From the NCBI RefSeq assembly GCF_034039665.1, contig NZ_CP120131.1, forward strand, positions 708,206-772,205: a stretch of 64,000 nucleotides of DNA, in the 5' to 3' direction. Source of the stretch: Mammaliicoccus sp. Dog046 (GTDB taxonomy: Bacteria; Bacillota; Bacilli; Staphylococcales; Staphylococcaceae). Made by a program: the position numbers and the translations under genes. The stretch's first letter is position 1. Each line of letters opens with the position of its first letter. The notes under the pieces were generated by a model, which saw nothing but the letters and a program-made list of their open reading frames with translations, was not told the origin of the DNA and made no database searches. Positions 8,776-20,702 of this stretch are shown in pieces.

Positions 8776-9427
8776 ATTGTATATTCCATTCTTTATAAAA
8801 TTGTTCTAAAAACTGTTCCATAAATTGGTGACGTTCTTCGGCAAGTTGTAAGCCTCTTTGTGTGTTCATGCCGTCTTTTAATAATAAGAGTTTTTCATAA
8901 AAATGATTTATTGCTGTGTTTGGTTCATTATGATATTGATCTTGATTTAACTCGCTTAAATTTCTAGGTGATTGACCAGAGATATGCATTGGTTCTTTGA
9001 AATGACCGGAATATTGGAAAGTTCGAGCAATGCCTATTGCACCAATTGCATCTATTCTATCTGCATCTTGAACGATTTTACCAGCTAGACTATTTAATTT
9101 ACCGTGATTGTTTCCACCGTTAAAGCTGATATATTTAAGAATATGTGTAACTTCAGTTTGAATTTCATCTGATAACTGCATATCATTCATCCATTGATTG
9201 AGTTGGTGCCAAGCTTGATTAGGATCTTTGAATAATTTTTTATCCACAGTATCATGTAATAAACTCGCTAATTCAACTACAAATGTATCAACGTCTTCAT
9301 TTGATGCAATATCTAACGCGTGATGTCTTACGCGCATGATGTGTTCTATATCATGACCAGTTGTATCATTTTGATGTATACGCTGAACGTATTGTTCAGC
9401 GTGTTTAATAATCTCAATTTTGTTCAT
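8774..9427 (-). CDS. HD-domain metal-dependent phosphohydrolase (YpgQ/YedJ-like)
   Basis: A 217-residue cytosolic protein. The metal-binding HD residues are visible as GHDIEHIMRV (about 25), LLHDTVDKK (about 57) and QDADRIDAIGAIGIARTF (about 119). This pattern matches YedJ/YpgQ relatives, some of which hydrolyse nucleotides; the substrate here cannot be read from sequence. The ATG is preceded by AAGGAG. The gene is convergent with yidC and lies just downstream of cls on the same strand with a 38-bp gap, so they may be cotranscribed. Confidence 0.8.
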   Translation of the reverse strand: MNKIEIIKHAEQYVQRIHQNDTTGHDIEHIMRVRHHALDIASNEDVDTFVVELASLLHDTVDKKLFKDPNQAWHQLNQWMNDMQLSDEIQTEVTHILKYISFNGGNNHGKLNSLAGKIVQDADRIDAIGAIGIARTFQYSGHFKEPMHISGQSPRNLSELNQDQYHNEPNTAINHFYEKLLLLKDGMNTQRGLQLAEERHQFMEQFLEQFYKEWNIQ

Positions 9428-9465
9428 GTTGTTCTCCTTAAGTAAGGTTCTCTAAAGCTGTTGGA

Positions 9466-10947
9466 TTATAGTAATGGAGACAACAGTCTTGCGATGCCTT
9501 CTTTAAGTTTAATCCACGTACTTCTATTATCGTATTTTTCTACTGTAAGAACTGATGAATACGCCATATCACGTTCATATGCTAGGCGTGAATTTTTCGC
9601 GATTTCTTCATCGTATATGAATGCATTTACTTCAAAGTTAAGTACGAAACTTCTATTATCCATATTTGCTGTACCAATACTCACAACTTCATCATCTATC
9701 GCTACCATCTTAGTATGAATAAATCCATTTTCATAAATATGAACATTAACGCCTGCTTTAATTAAATCACCAACATTTGCGTAAGTTGCCCAATAAACAA
9801 AAGGATGATCAGGTTTGTTTGGAATCATAACATTAACATCGACACCTGAAAGGGCAGCAATCTTAATAGCATCTAAGAACGATAAATCAGGAATGAAATA
9901 AGGAGTTTGGATATAAATATGACGTTTTGCTTCTGAAATCATTTTTAAATAGCCGTATTTAATTTGTTCCCAATCTTCATCTGGACCACTCGATGCAATT
10001 TGGATACCAATCTTACCGCCGGAATCAACATCAGGGAAATATCTCGTATCATAACGCATTTTGTCACGTGTTGATTGTGAGTTCCAGTCCATCATAAATC
10101 TTAATTGAAGTGCATTTACAGAGTCACCTTCAAGTCTCAAATGTGTGTCTCTCCAGTACCCGAATTTTTTATCAAGGCCAAGGTATTCGTCGCCAACATT
10201 GAAACCGCCAACGTAACCAATTTTCCCATCAATCACGACAATCTTTCTGTGGTTTCTATTGTTCATTCTAAAATTAATTAACGGTAATTTAGAAGGGAAG
10301 AAACTGGCAACTTCGCCACCTTGTGCTCTGAATTTCTTGAATGAAGATAAGTTAAGTTTACGAGAACCCATGTCATCGTATAACATTTTAACTTCTAAAC
10401 CTTCTTGTAATTTCTTTTCTAACTCATAAAGAATTTTCTTTCCTAAATTGTCCTTTTTAAAAATGTAATATTGAATGTGAATGTATTCTTCCGCATTTCT
10501 AATATCTTCGATGAGTGCATCAAATTTGTCATGACCATCAGTAAACATCTTCACTTTATTATCTGTTGTTAAGAAAGCAGAATTATTATATAAAAGCATA
10601 TGTATCAAATGCTTATAATTAAATATTTCTGGTTTATCAATCTCAAAATTATTTTCATCTATGGCTTTAATTTGTTCATTGATGATATGTTCGAGACCGA
10701 TTTTATCTTGCTCATCTAAGTTGAATATACTTTTGTTTTGAATTTGCCTACCGAATAATAAATAGAGTATGAACCCTAATATTGGAACAAATAATAATAC
10801 AAGCAACCATGCCCATATTGCGCCAGCTTCTCTACGTTCTAAAAAGATGATTACAAATCCGAATACAACGTTTAATATAAAAGCTAGAATCAATAGCACT
10901 GATATTATAATGGAAAAATCAAATGAAAAATATGGGGGAAAGTTCAT
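9466..10947 (-). CDS. cls: Cardiolipin synthase
   Basis: Condenses two phosphatidylglycerols to cardiolipin at the membrane. The 493-residue phospholipase D superfamily protein has two N-terminal membrane segments (about 10-30 and 40-62). It has two HKD motifs: [16 protein letters not shown] (about 230) and [20 protein letters not shown] (about 410), with the accompanying GSRK and YFIPD features. Staphylococci usually carry two cls genes; this position next to yidC/HD hydrolase resembles the S. aureus cls2 region, but I leave the number open. Confidence 0.93.
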   Translation of the reverse strand: MNFPPYFSFDFSIIISVLLILAFILNVVFGFVIIFLERREAGAIWAWLLVLLFVPILGFILYLLFGRQIQNKSIFNLDEQDKIGLEHIINEQIKAIDENNFEIDKPEIFNYKHLIHMLLYNNSAFLTTDNKVKMFTDGHDKFDALIEDIRNAEEYIHIQYYIFKKDNLGKKILYELEKKLQEGLEVKMLYDDMGSRKLNLSSFKKFRAQGGEVASFFPSKLPLINFRMNNRNHRKIVVIDGKIGYVGGFNVGDEYLGLDKKFGYWRDTHLRLEGDSVNALQLRFMMDWNSQSTRDKMRYDTRYFPDVDSGGKIGIQIASSGPDEDWEQIKYGYLKMISEAKRHIYIQTPYFIPDLSFLDAIKIAALSGVDVNVMIPNKPDHPFVYWATYANVGDLIKAGVNVHIYENGFIHTKMVAIDDEVVSIGTANMDNRSFVLNFEVNAFIYDEEIAKNSRLAYERDMAYSSVLTVEKYDNRSTWIKLKEGIARLLSPLL

Positions 10948-11095
10948 ATCAATGCCTCCGTTTCTTTATCTTTTATCCAGTATAATACATTTAAAAACAA
11001 AATGAAAAGGTTGTAATTGACCAGCCTGGAACATATGAATATAATTGAATGAAAAGATATTAAATAATCTAAATTTATATATAGGAGTGTTAACT

Positions 11096-11299
11096 ATGAA
11101 AGAACAAATTATTAATGTTGAAGGTATGTCATGTGCACATTGTAAACAAGCAGTAGAAGAATCTGTAGGACAATTAATTGGCGTAAGTGAAGTAGTTGCA
11201 AGTCCTGATGATAATCAAGTACGCGTTGTATATCAAGATCCAGCAAGTATCGATAATATTGAAAATGCAATCTTTGACGCAGGATATGAAGTTGTTTAA
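11096..11299 (+). CDS. copZ: Copper chaperone, heavy-metal-associated domain
   Basis: A 67-residue HMA protein that would carry Cu(I) between partners in the cytosol. The metal site is GMSCAHC near residue 10, with the ferredoxin-like fold ending YEVV. The start is set by AGGAG a few bases upstream; a longer frame begins 51 nt earlier without a ribosome site. No copA ATPase or csoR repressor is next to it, unlike the usual copA-copZ pair, so it is a stand-alone gene here. Another heavy-metal specificity is possible. Confidence 0.85.
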   Translation: MKEQIINVEGMSCAHCKQAVEESVGQLIGVSEVVASPDDNQVRVVYQDPASIDNIENAIFDAGYEVV

Positions 11300-11318
11300 A
11301 GATAAAGTTTTAAAGAAA

Positions 11319-11355
11319 CTGATTGTTAGTTGAAGCTAGCAGTCAGTTTTTTTGT
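11319..11355 (+). terminator. Terminator after copZ
   Basis: Imperfect stem AACTGATTGTTAG / CTAGCAGTCAGTT followed by a T-run. Confidence 0.75.
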
Positions 11356-11473
11356 ATGAAATTAATAAATTAAACAAAAAAATTACAATATCGTCCAAAT
11401 GAACTATAGTCAAATTGAATATTTTAGAGTAGAATGTACTTAAGGTATTTAATTTGAATAAGAGGTGGTACCC

Positions 11474-11608
11474 ATGAATGAACCTAAGTCAAAGGTAAAG
11501 AATGTGGTCAAACTTTTATCATCATTAGGCGTAAACATAACAGAAACTAAGTCACGAATTGAAATCATGCGCAGTTTGCCGAATGTAGCTGCAAACAAAT
11601 TGAAATAA
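11474..11608 (+). CDS. 44-residue protein, Lmo0850-like
   Basis: A short frame starting ATG after AGAGGTGG (11461-11468) and ending TAA. The product is Lys-rich: MNEPKSKVKNVVKLLSSLG..., then TKSRIEIMRSLPN. The pattern VKLLSSLGVNI...TKSRIEIM resembles the small Lmo0850 family annotated in Firmicutes, from memory. It has its own terminator and no signal peptide. The function is unknown. Good ribosome site and family resemblance make it likely to be real despite its size. Confidence 0.65.
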   Translation: MNEPKSKVKNVVKLLSSLGVNITETKSRIEIMRSLPNVAANKLK

Positions 11609-11628
11609 ATAATGGTGTATTTTAGGTA

Positions 11629-11663
11629 AGAGAGCTGAACGTCTATAGATGTTCAGCTCTTTT
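11629..11663 (+). terminator. Terminator after the 44-residue gene
   Basis: Stem AGAGCTGAAC / GTTCAGCTCT around GTCTATAGAT, followed by TTTTG. Its T-run overlaps the -35 of the next transcription unit. Confidence 0.85.
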
Positions 11664-11690
11664 GTCTATCTATACAAATTTGAATAAAAT
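11662..11690 (+). promoter_or_regulatory. Promoter of a candidate small RNA
   Basis: TTGTCT at 11662-11667, a 17-bp spacer and TAAAAT at 11685-11690. No reading frame follows, only a structured segment that ends in a strong terminator. Confidence 0.45.
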
Positions 11691-11696
11691 TAGAAT

Positions 11697-11819
11697 GATT
11701 CATTGAGATATCGTGCGATTAGGTGTCAAACGCACGAAGAGTTAGGGGTAAGAGCCGAGATATCTTTCTCATATTTCTACATAAAAACGACTGAGACAAT
11801 ATTGACTCAGTCGTTTTTA
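11697..11819 (+). ncRNA. Candidate structured small RNA of unknown family
   Basis: A promoter-like pair is followed by an outer stem AGATATC (11706-11712) / GATATCT (11759-11765), which encloses an inner hairpin GTGCG/CGCAC with loop ATTAGGTGTCAAA. A purine-rich stretch GAGTTAGGGGTAAGAGCC follows. The unit ends in a 13-bp terminator stem (AAAAACGACTGAG / CTCAGTCGTTTTT, 11783-11818). I do not recognise the family. Alternatives are a riboswitch remnant or a leader without its gene, since the next gene is on the opposite strand. Confidence 0.45.
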
Positions 11820-11824
11820 TATTA

Positions 11825-11948
11825 TTGGCAGTAGATGACTGAGTTGAAAATGCGCTTGTATCAAGCTTTTTTCAACTCTAGTCATCCTTGCCGGGGCGGG
11901 ACTACGAAATCTTTTTTATAAATTAGATTTCTGTCCCTCTCCCTTTTT
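11825..11948. repeat. Staphylococcal interspersed two-hairpin repeat, copy 1
   Basis: Starts TTGGCAGTAGATGACTGAGT and contains hairpin A (11834-11886, GATGACT / AGTCATC with an inner GCTTG/CAAGC stem) and hairpin B (11898-11936, GGGAC...AGATTTCTGTCCC). A near-identical copy is at 25696-25821 and a partial one at 56256-56318. I know a closely similar element from S. aureus intergenic regions. This copy runs into the 3' end of rodA. Confidence 0.85.
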
Positions 11949-13127
11949 AGAAACTGTGAAAGCATCTTTTTCGTGATAGAAGATAGATAATAATATACCT
12001 ACACCAGCCATTAATGACCAAAGTGCTGATCCTCCATAACTAATGAATGGTAATGGGATACCTGTAATTGGTAATAATTGAATTGTCATGCCTATGTTTT
12101 GTACAACATGGAACAATACGAATGATAGATAACCAATAATAAACATTACATTGAAAGGATGGCTTGTTGATGTTGCTAATCTAATTAAGTGTATAAATAA
12201 AGCTAAGAATATAAGTAACACAACCATAGTCCCTATAAATCCAAATTCTTCTCCGATGATTGAGAAAATAAAATCGGTATGGTTTTCTGGTATATAAACT
12301 TCACCATTATTTAAACCTTTACCAAATAATTGTCCAGAGCCAATTGCTTTTAATGATTCAGTTAAATGATAACCGTCTCCTGAACTATATGCATAAGGAT
12401 CTAACCAAGAGTTGATACGACCGAGTTGATATGTTTTTATACCAGAGATTTTCTCGATGATACTTGGTTTAAAAATCATAAGCAAGATGAGACTTGACCC
12501 AATTGCGAATAATCCTATAAAAGCAGGTGCAAGTATTCTCCACGTAACACCTGAAACGATGATAATACCTAATATGATTGCCATTAACACTAAAGTAGTC
12601 CCTAAGTCATTCTGTAAAAGGATTAAGAGCATAGGTACACAAGCAGTAAGTGCGATTTTAATAAGTAAATTTAAATCTCTCGATAATGTTTTAGTGTAGG
12701 TGAATCGATTATGTTGATAAACGACATTTGCAAGTGCCAATATGAGTACAACTTTCATAAATTCGGAAGGTTGAATACTGATTGGACCAAGTCTGTACCA
12801 ACTTTTAGCACCATTGATGACTGGTGTGAAACTTGATTCAGGTAACACAAGTAAACCAATAAGTGAGAGGTTACCAATTATGTATATAATCCATACATAT
12901 TTACGTAATGTTTTAGGAGATATAAACATTAAAAATATCGCCAATATAAAGCCGAGTATGTAATATAAAATCTGTTTAGATAAGAAGTTTGTTTCATATT
13001 GTCCACCTGACATGGCAGAACTGATGATGAGACAACTTGTTCCAAACAGTAAAGCGATGATTGTTATTAAACGCCAATCAATTCGTTCTAAAAATGATTT
13101 ATTTAATGTCCGAGTAGAAGTTTCCAT
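11916..13127 (-). CDS. rodA: Peptidoglycan glycosyltransferase RodA (FtsW/RodA/SpoVE family)
   Basis: A SEDS-family polymerase that extends glycan strands from lipid II with a partner class B penicillin-binding protein. The 403-residue protein has about ten membrane segments. Its conserved motifs include NGAKSWYRLGPISIQPSEF (about 125), LLQNDLGTTLV (about 170) and TGIPLPFISYGGSALW (about 355). Its position between ddl and the cls region matches S. aureus rodA rather than ftsW. The last codons (GEGQKSNL) lie inside the interspersed repeat at 11825-11948, so the C-terminus appears to have been shaped by repeat insertion. Confidence 0.9.
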   Translation of the reverse strand: METSTRTLNKSFLERIDWRLITIIALLFGTSCLIISSAMSGGQYETNFLSKQILYYILGFILAIFLMFISPKTLRKYVWIIYIIGNLSLIGLLVLPESSFTPVINGAKSWYRLGPISIQPSEFMKVVLILALANVVYQHNRFTYTKTLSRDLNLLIKIALTACVPMLLILLQNDLGTTLVLMAIILGIIIVSGVTWRILAPAFIGLFAIGSSLILLMIFKPSIIEKISGIKTYQLGRINSWLDPYAYSSGDGYHLTESLKAIGSGQLFGKGLNNGEVYIPENHTDFIFSIIGEEFGFIGTMVVLLIFLALFIHLIRLATSTSHPFNVMFIIGYLSFVLFHVVQNIGMTIQLLPITGIPLPFISYGGSALWSLMAGVGILLSIFYHEKDAFTVSKKGEGQKSNL

Positions 13128-13280
13128 TAAAATACTCCTTTAAATAACGCTGAATTTCATAATTTTCATTATAACTTGATTGTACATAAAGTTATACAAT
13201 TTTGCTATTCACAAGTGAGTTATTTTCAAATTATTACAGTTGATAGGTGCATCAATGGTGGAAAACATGATAAAATGTAG

Positions 13281-14381
<1,101 letters not shown>

Positions 14382-14392
14382 GGGTAAACATA

Positions 14393-15742
14393 ATGAATAT
14401 TAAATTAAGTCAGATCAAAGCATGGATAGACTGTGAAATTCCAACAGAATACTTAGATACTTTTGTAAATGGTACATGTATCGATTCTAGAAAAATAGAA
14501 CAATCTAATTTATTTATTCCTTTTAAAGGTGAGCATGTAGATGGACACCGATTTGTTGCACAAACAATTGAGAGTGGTGCAGGGGCTTCATTTTGGCAAA
14601 AAGATGTTCCAAATCCACCTCAAGGTCCGATTATTCTAGTAGAAGATACACTGCAAGCTTTACAAGCACTAGCAAAAGCATACTTAAAACATGTGAATCC
14701 GAAAGTAGTTGCGATTACCGGTTCAAACGGAAAAACAACGACTAAAGATATGGTTGAATGTGTATTACGTCAATCATTTAAAGTGAAGAAAACACAAGGT
14801 AATTATAATAATGAAATTGGATGCCCGTTGACGATATTGGATTTAGATGCAGATACAGAAGTATCAATATTAGAAATGGGGATGAGTGGTTTTGGTGAAA
14901 TTAAAGAATTGACCGAAATTGCTGAACCAGATGTCGCGATTATTACGAATATTGGTGAATCGCATATGCAAGATTTAGGATCTAGAGAGGGTATTGCTTC
15001 AGCGAAGTTTGAAATTACTGAAGGACTTAATGAAGAGGGCCTTTGTATTTGGGACGGAGATGAACCATTACTTAAACCACTTGTTGAAACGATGCAACAT
15101 AAACATATATCAGTTGGATTGAATGATACGAATGATGTAAGTATTCATACATCTCAAATATCTAATAGTGGCATAAACTTTCAATTAAACAATGAACAAT
15201 CGATTTACCATTTAAATATACTTGGTGAACATAACGTGAAAAACGCAACATATGCTATTCAAGTTGCGAAACACTTTGGTGTATCAGAAGATATCATTCA
15301 AGATGCTTTAAATCATTTGGAATTAACAGATATGAGAATGCAACGTATTGAAACTGAGAAATATGGTTTGTTCATTAATGATGCATACAATGCAAGTCCG
15401 ACGAGTATGAAAGCAGCAATTGATACACTTCATAATATGGAACAAGATGCTAAAACACTTGTGCTTGCTGATGTTCTTGAATTGGGTGACATCAGTAAAG
15501 AAATGCATGAACAAGTTGGGGAATATTTATTAAATAAAGATATACAAACACTCATCACATATGGGGAAGAAGCGGCACATATATCAAATAAAGCACAGAA
15601 TCATATCGCCCAAACGATTCACTTTGAAACAAAAGAAGAAATCGTTGAATATTTGAGTGAACATTTAGATTCAAACGCTGTGACATTATTTAAAGGTTCA
15701 AGAGGTATGGCGCTTGAAACAATTATTCAATCACTAACATGA
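14393..15742 (+). CDS. murF: UDP-N-acetylmuramoyl-tripeptide--D-alanyl-D-alanine ligase
   Basis: Adds D-Ala-D-Ala to the UDP-MurNAc-tripeptide, the last cytosolic step of the peptidoglycan precursor. The 449-residue Mur ligase has the P-loop VAITGSNGKTTTKDM (about 108), a central domain with NYNNEIGCPLTIL, and the C-terminal domain with NDAYNASPTSM. It is co-oriented with ddl, which makes its substrate. The downstream esterase gene overlaps its stop by 4 nt (ATGA). Confidence 0.96.
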   Translation: MNIKLSQIKAWIDCEIPTEYLDTFVNGTCIDSRKIEQSNLFIPFKGEHVDGHRFVAQTIESGAGASFWQKDVPNPPQGPIILVEDTLQALQALAKAYLKHVNPKVVAITGSNGKTTTKDMVECVLRQSFKVKKTQGNYNNEIGCPLTILDLDADTEVSILEMGMSGFGEIKELTEIAEPDVAIITNIGESHMQDLGSREGIASAKFEITEGLNEEGLCIWDGDEPLLKPLVETMQHKHISVGLNDTNDVSIHTSQISNSGINFQLNNEQSIYHLNILGEHNVKNATYAIQVAKHFGVSEDIIQDALNHLELTDMRMQRIETEKYGLFINDAYNASPTSMKAAIDTLHNMEQDAKTLVLADVLELGDISKEMHEQVGEYLLNKDIQTLITYGEEAAHISNKAQNHIAQTIHFETKEEIVEYLSEHLDSNAVTLFKGSRGMALETIIQSLT

Positions 15743-16428
15743 AAATAGGAATCCTATTTTTACATGGTTATACAGGCGGGCGATACGAGTTACTTTCATT
15801 AATTGAATATTTAAGTGAACGCTATGACTTTATAATAGAAGCACCAGAATATCCAGGGCATGGCTTGAACTTATTAATTAAAGATACAGATGAACAAATG
15901 TGGTATGACAGAGCAGAACGTTCTTATAATTTATTAAGAAAGAAAGTTGATGTTGTAGTTGTCGTTGGATTTTCAATGGGAGGTATTATTGCTGGGTTGT
16001 TGGCGAAACTACAGCAACCAGATAAATTAGTAATGATTGCACCAGCCTTTGAAAACATGAACCTACAATATTTAATTCAGTCACCTTATAAATTTATTAA
16101 CAACATGAGACACACTGATTTAAAAATCTTAGAATTCATGTTGTTTAGAACAATGAAAATCAGCTATCAATCATTTTTATCATTTAAGAAATTACAACAA
16201 AGTGCTTTGTACGTACCTGAACAAATAGATACGAAGACGTTAATCATTCATGGAACAATAGATGGACTTGTTCCAATTGATAAGTCGAGAACACTTGTAA
16301 AAAGAATAAAAAATGCAAGGCTCGTTGAAATTGAACGAGGACCACATGAAATTTGTTTATCAAAAGTTAATAAAAAAGTTTTTTACGAAGTTGAAAAATT
16401 TATATTTAAAAATGAATTAAAGAATTAA
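15739..16428 (+). CDS. Alpha/beta hydrolase (carboxylesterase-like)
   Basis: A 229-residue single-domain alpha/beta hydrolase. Visible are the oxyanion loop LFLHGYTGGRYE (about 6), the nucleophile elbow VVGFSMGGIIAG (Ser at about 80), the acid IIHGTIDGLVP (Asp at about 180) and the His in GPHEIC (about 202). This resembles Est30-type carboxylesterases and monoacylglycerol-lipase relatives; the physiological substrate is unknown. The ATGA overlap with murF implies coupled translation, though a cell-wall role is only suggested by that. Confidence 0.8.
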   Translation: MKIGILFLHGYTGGRYELLSLIEYLSERYDFIIEAPEYPGHGLNLLIKDTDEQMWYDRAERSYNLLRKKVDVVVVVGFSMGGIIAGLLAKLQQPDKLVMIAPAFENMNLQYLIQSPYKFINNMRHTDLKILEFMLFRTMKISYQSFLSFKKLQQSALYVPEQIDTKTLIIHGTIDGLVPIDKSRTLVKRIKNARLVEIERGPHEICLSKVNKKVFYEVEKFIFKNELKN

Positions 16429-16463
16429 AACTGTACTAAATCCCATTTTAGTGCAGTTTTTTT
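16427..16463 (+). terminator. Terminator after the murF-esterase unit
   Basis: Stem AAAACTGTACTAAA / TTTTAGTGCAGTTTT with a T-run. Confidence 0.85.
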
Positions 16464-16572
16464 ATAGACAAATTCATGAAAATATAATGTAAACCACAAT
16501 TCATGCGCATTGCGCTATTGTTAAAAGGGTGGTAGTATATAGAAGTTGAATAAAAAAGACGAGAAGAATTAA

Positions 16573-18135
<1,563 letters not shown>

Positions 18136-18159
18136 ATAACACTTTAATTTGATAAATCT

Positions 18160-18192
18160 AAGGCTAGGGCACTTGTGTCCTGGTCTTTTTTT
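18160..18192 (+). terminator. Terminator after cshA
   Basis: Imperfect stem AAGGCTAGGGCAC / GTGTCCTGGTCTT followed by a T-run. Confidence 0.75.
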
Positions 18193-18233
18193 TATGATAT
18201 AATACACTTAAATTACACAATAGAGGAGATTAT

Positions 18234-18713
18234 ATGTACAAACCAATACTCGACAACAAAATGCCAAGACAGTCTATAAAATACGAGTATCTGTTACATT
18301 TTTTTAATGTTATTTTTATCATTTTATTTTTTAGTGTGTTCGTATTTTTATGGCGCCACTTTGATTGGTGGTCTTTTTTAATTTATCCTGTTCTCATTTT
18401 AGTTTTAGCAATCATTATTTTTGGCTTTATAAAACCAGTCATTATTTTGAGGCAGACTTCTTTTGAAGTAGGAGATAAATTTTTAGAAATTCAAAGAGGA
18501 TTATATTTTCAAGAAAGGCATTTGCAACCGTATGACCGAATACAGTTTGTGAAAGTAAAACATGGTCCTTTATCAAGAATGTTTGATTTATATTTTATAG
18601 TGATTATGACTGCAGGTAGTATGAAAATCTTACCAATGGTCAATCGAGAAATAGCAGATCAAACGAGAATGAAGATTATGGCAAAAGTTAAAGAGGTGAC
18701 AGATGATGTTTAA
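18234..18713 (+). CDS. PH-domain (bPH2) membrane protein, YdbS-like
   Basis: A 159-residue protein with two membrane segments (about 22-45 and 49-70), followed by a bacterial pleckstrin-like domain (about 75-150; LEIQRGLYFQERHLQPYDRIQFVKV). It resembles B. subtilis YdbS, which with YdbT forms a membrane pair reported to affect resistance to amyloliquecidin-type antimicrobials, from memory. The stop overlaps the start of the next gene, which carries two more copies of the same domain. The molecular role is unknown. Confidence 0.8.
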   Translation: MYKPILDNKMPRQSIKYEYLLHFFNVIFIILFFSVFVFLWRHFDWWSFLIYPVLILVLAIIIFGFIKPVIILRQTSFEVGDKFLEIQRGLYFQERHLQPYDRIQFVKVKHGPLSRMFDLYFIVIMTAGSMKILPMVNREIADQTRMKIMAKVKEVTDDV

Positions 18714-20217
18714 ACCTCAAAAATTACATCCCATTTCATATGTGAGTGGATTCTTTACAAATTTAAAGCAGAATATCTTACCTTTAGTGATTGCTATTGG
18801 ATTAATTGCAACGCGTGGATTGGACAATATAGGTGACCTCATTATTCCATTATGTATTATTTTGTTTTCGTTAATAGGTAGTGTATTCAGAGGAATTAAG
18901 ATTTTTTATACGCGATACTGGATTGAAAATAATCAATTAATCGTTACGTGGGGTGTCTTTTCTAAAAATAGAAAAGAACTCAATATAGAGAGGATTCAAT
19001 CCGTAGATACTTCTCAAAACTTTGTGCATCAATTACTTGGCGGGGTCAGTTTAAGCGTGATAACACCGAGTGATGGTGTAGAATTAGATACAATTACGAA
19101 AAAACAAAGTGAACAAATTAGTAAGTACCTTAAAGAGAAAAAGTTAGAACTTAAGCAAAATGACGAAGAATTGAATAGTGCGTCAACAATCGTTCAAGAA
19201 GAACGAGAAGAAACGAGTAAACCTGAAAAGAAAGAAAAGGAACTTTATTTTCAACTTTCAACTAAATCGTTGATGCAAATGAGTTTTACTAGTGGAGGAA
19301 TCTTCATTGTATTTGCAGCGCTTAGTTCATTGATGGGTCTAATTACCCAATTTTTAGATATAGGGAAGATAATAAGTCCTCTATTTGAACAAGTAGTTAA
19401 CTTTGCTACGGTCATGATAATACTTAGTTTTATATTTATTTTATTGAGCTATATTATTGGTTCACTCATTGTATTTATTAGATATTATAAGTACAATCTT
19501 ACGTTTGATGGAGAACTTTTAACGATTAAATATGGTTTATTTACGGTTAAAAAGAGATCTATTCCAATTAAACGGATTCAAGCGCTTAAAGAGGAAGAAT
19601 CATTATTTAGAAGAATATTTGGTTTTACAAGTATTTCTGCCATAATTACTTCAGATGGTTCGTTTGAGAAAAACGAAGAAGATAATATAGGTGATGTTGT
19701 GATATTACCATTCATTAAAAAGAAACAAGCATATGATTTATTAGAGGAAATGATCCCTCAATTTGAATTCAGTGAAGTTGATAAAGTATTACCAAAACAA
19801 GGTATACGTAGGCGTGTATTTATTCCTACCATATTTATTCTTGCAGTTACGATACCTATCCAAATTTATTTATGGTCTTATGTTTGGATAGTTGGATTAG
19901 CTTTATTTATCATTTTGATGGTTTATGCATTAGTGGAAACATTGAAATCAGGATACAAGGTGCTTGATGATTCGATTGTTATTTTAAATGCTTCGCCATT
20001 ACGATATACAACAACCTGGGTGAATAGAGATAAAATTTTAACCTTTATGCTAAATGAAAACCCAATTATTAAGCGACAAGATATCGCACATTTTGATATT
20101 CATATTGCATATGGGCATGGCATGATGTCAAAAGGGTTAAAATTCATTAATAAACAAGACGCTTTAAAGATTTATAGTTGGTATAGTAATGATGGAGGTG
20201 TTGATCATGCTTCCTAG
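18703..20217 (+). CDS. Large PH-domain (bPH2) membrane protein, YdbT-like
   Basis: A 504-residue membrane protein with about six membrane segments (pairs near 20-65, 195-255 and 375-410) and repeated bPH2 domains. The domains can be seen as IENNQLIVTWGVFSKNRKELNIERIQSVD (split over about 75-105), GELLTIKYGLFTVKKRSIPI (about 268) and a third, degenerate one near the C-terminus. A Glu/Lys-rich linker lies at about 145-182. Two adjacent ATG codons follow AGAGGTG, and either could start. It overlaps both neighbours, so the three bPH2 genes form one coupled unit. Confidence 0.8.
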   Translation: MMFKPQKLHPISYVSGFFTNLKQNILPLVIAIGLIATRGLDNIGDLIIPLCIILFSLIGSVFRGIKIFYTRYWIENNQLIVTWGVFSKNRKELNIERIQSVDTSQNFVHQLLGGVSLSVITPSDGVELDTITKKQSEQISKYLKEKKLELKQNDEELNSASTIVQEEREETSKPEKKEKELYFQLSTKSLMQMSFTSGGIFIVFAALSSLMGLITQFLDIGKIISPLFEQVVNFATVMIILSFIFILLSYIIGSLIVFIRYYKYNLTFDGELLTIKYGLFTVKKRSIPIKRIQALKEEESLFRRIFGFTSISAIITSDGSFEKNEEDNIGDVVILPFIKKKQAYDLLEEMIPQFEFSEVDKVLPKQGIRRRVFIPTIFILAVTIPIQIYLWSYVWIVGLALFIILMVYALVETLKSGYKVLDDSIVILNASPLRYTTTWVNRDKILTFMLNENPIIKRQDIAHFDIHIAYGHGMMSKGLKFINKQDALKIYSWYSNDGGVDHAS

Positions 20218-20674
20218 ATATAGAATGAATAAACAAGGCATGAATGTGGAAAGAATTGTTACATTCATACCTGTAATAATACTTTTATTTATTGCGATAA
20301 GTATGTTTATATTAAGTACTTATTGGTGGCAATGGTTGTCTCATTGGTATTCAATAATACCTTTAGGATTAGCGGTTGTTTTGGCTATATATGGAATGGT
20401 TATCAAACCTTACTATATGTATCAAAACTTTAGATATGAAGTTCAAGAAGATGAAATTAATGTTAAATCAGGTATATTTATGATAGAAGAAACGATGATA
20501 CCGATAGGAAGAATTCAAAATGTTGATTTGTATGAAGGTTTTATCATGAGAAAATTTAAATTAGCAAACATTACCTTATCAACAGCAGGTGGTCGTGTAG
20601 AAATTAAATATCTACATAGAGATAAGGCAAATCAAATAAAATTATCAATTCAAAATAGAATCAAAGTCGAGTAA
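20207..20674 (+). CDS. PH-domain (bPH2) membrane protein
   Basis: A 155-residue protein with two membrane segments (about 18-40 and 45-65) and one bPH2 domain (about 75-150; DEINVKSGIFMIEETMIPIGRIQNVD). The ATG at 20207 follows GGAGGTG with ideal spacing and lies within the last codons of the preceding gene; an earlier ATG at 20189 has no ribosome site. It is the third member of the bPH2 trio, next to acpS. Its function is unknown. Confidence 0.8.
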   Translation: MLPRYRMNKQGMNVERIVTFIPVIILLFIAISMFILSTYWWQWLSHWYSIIPLGLAVVLAIYGMVIKPYYMYQNFRYEVQEDEINVKSGIFMIEETMIPIGRIQNVDLYEGFIMRKFKLANITLSTAGGRVEIKYLHRDKANQIKLSIQNRIKVE

Positions 20675-20702
20675 TATTAATTAGAAAATGAAGGTGTTTA
20701 TT

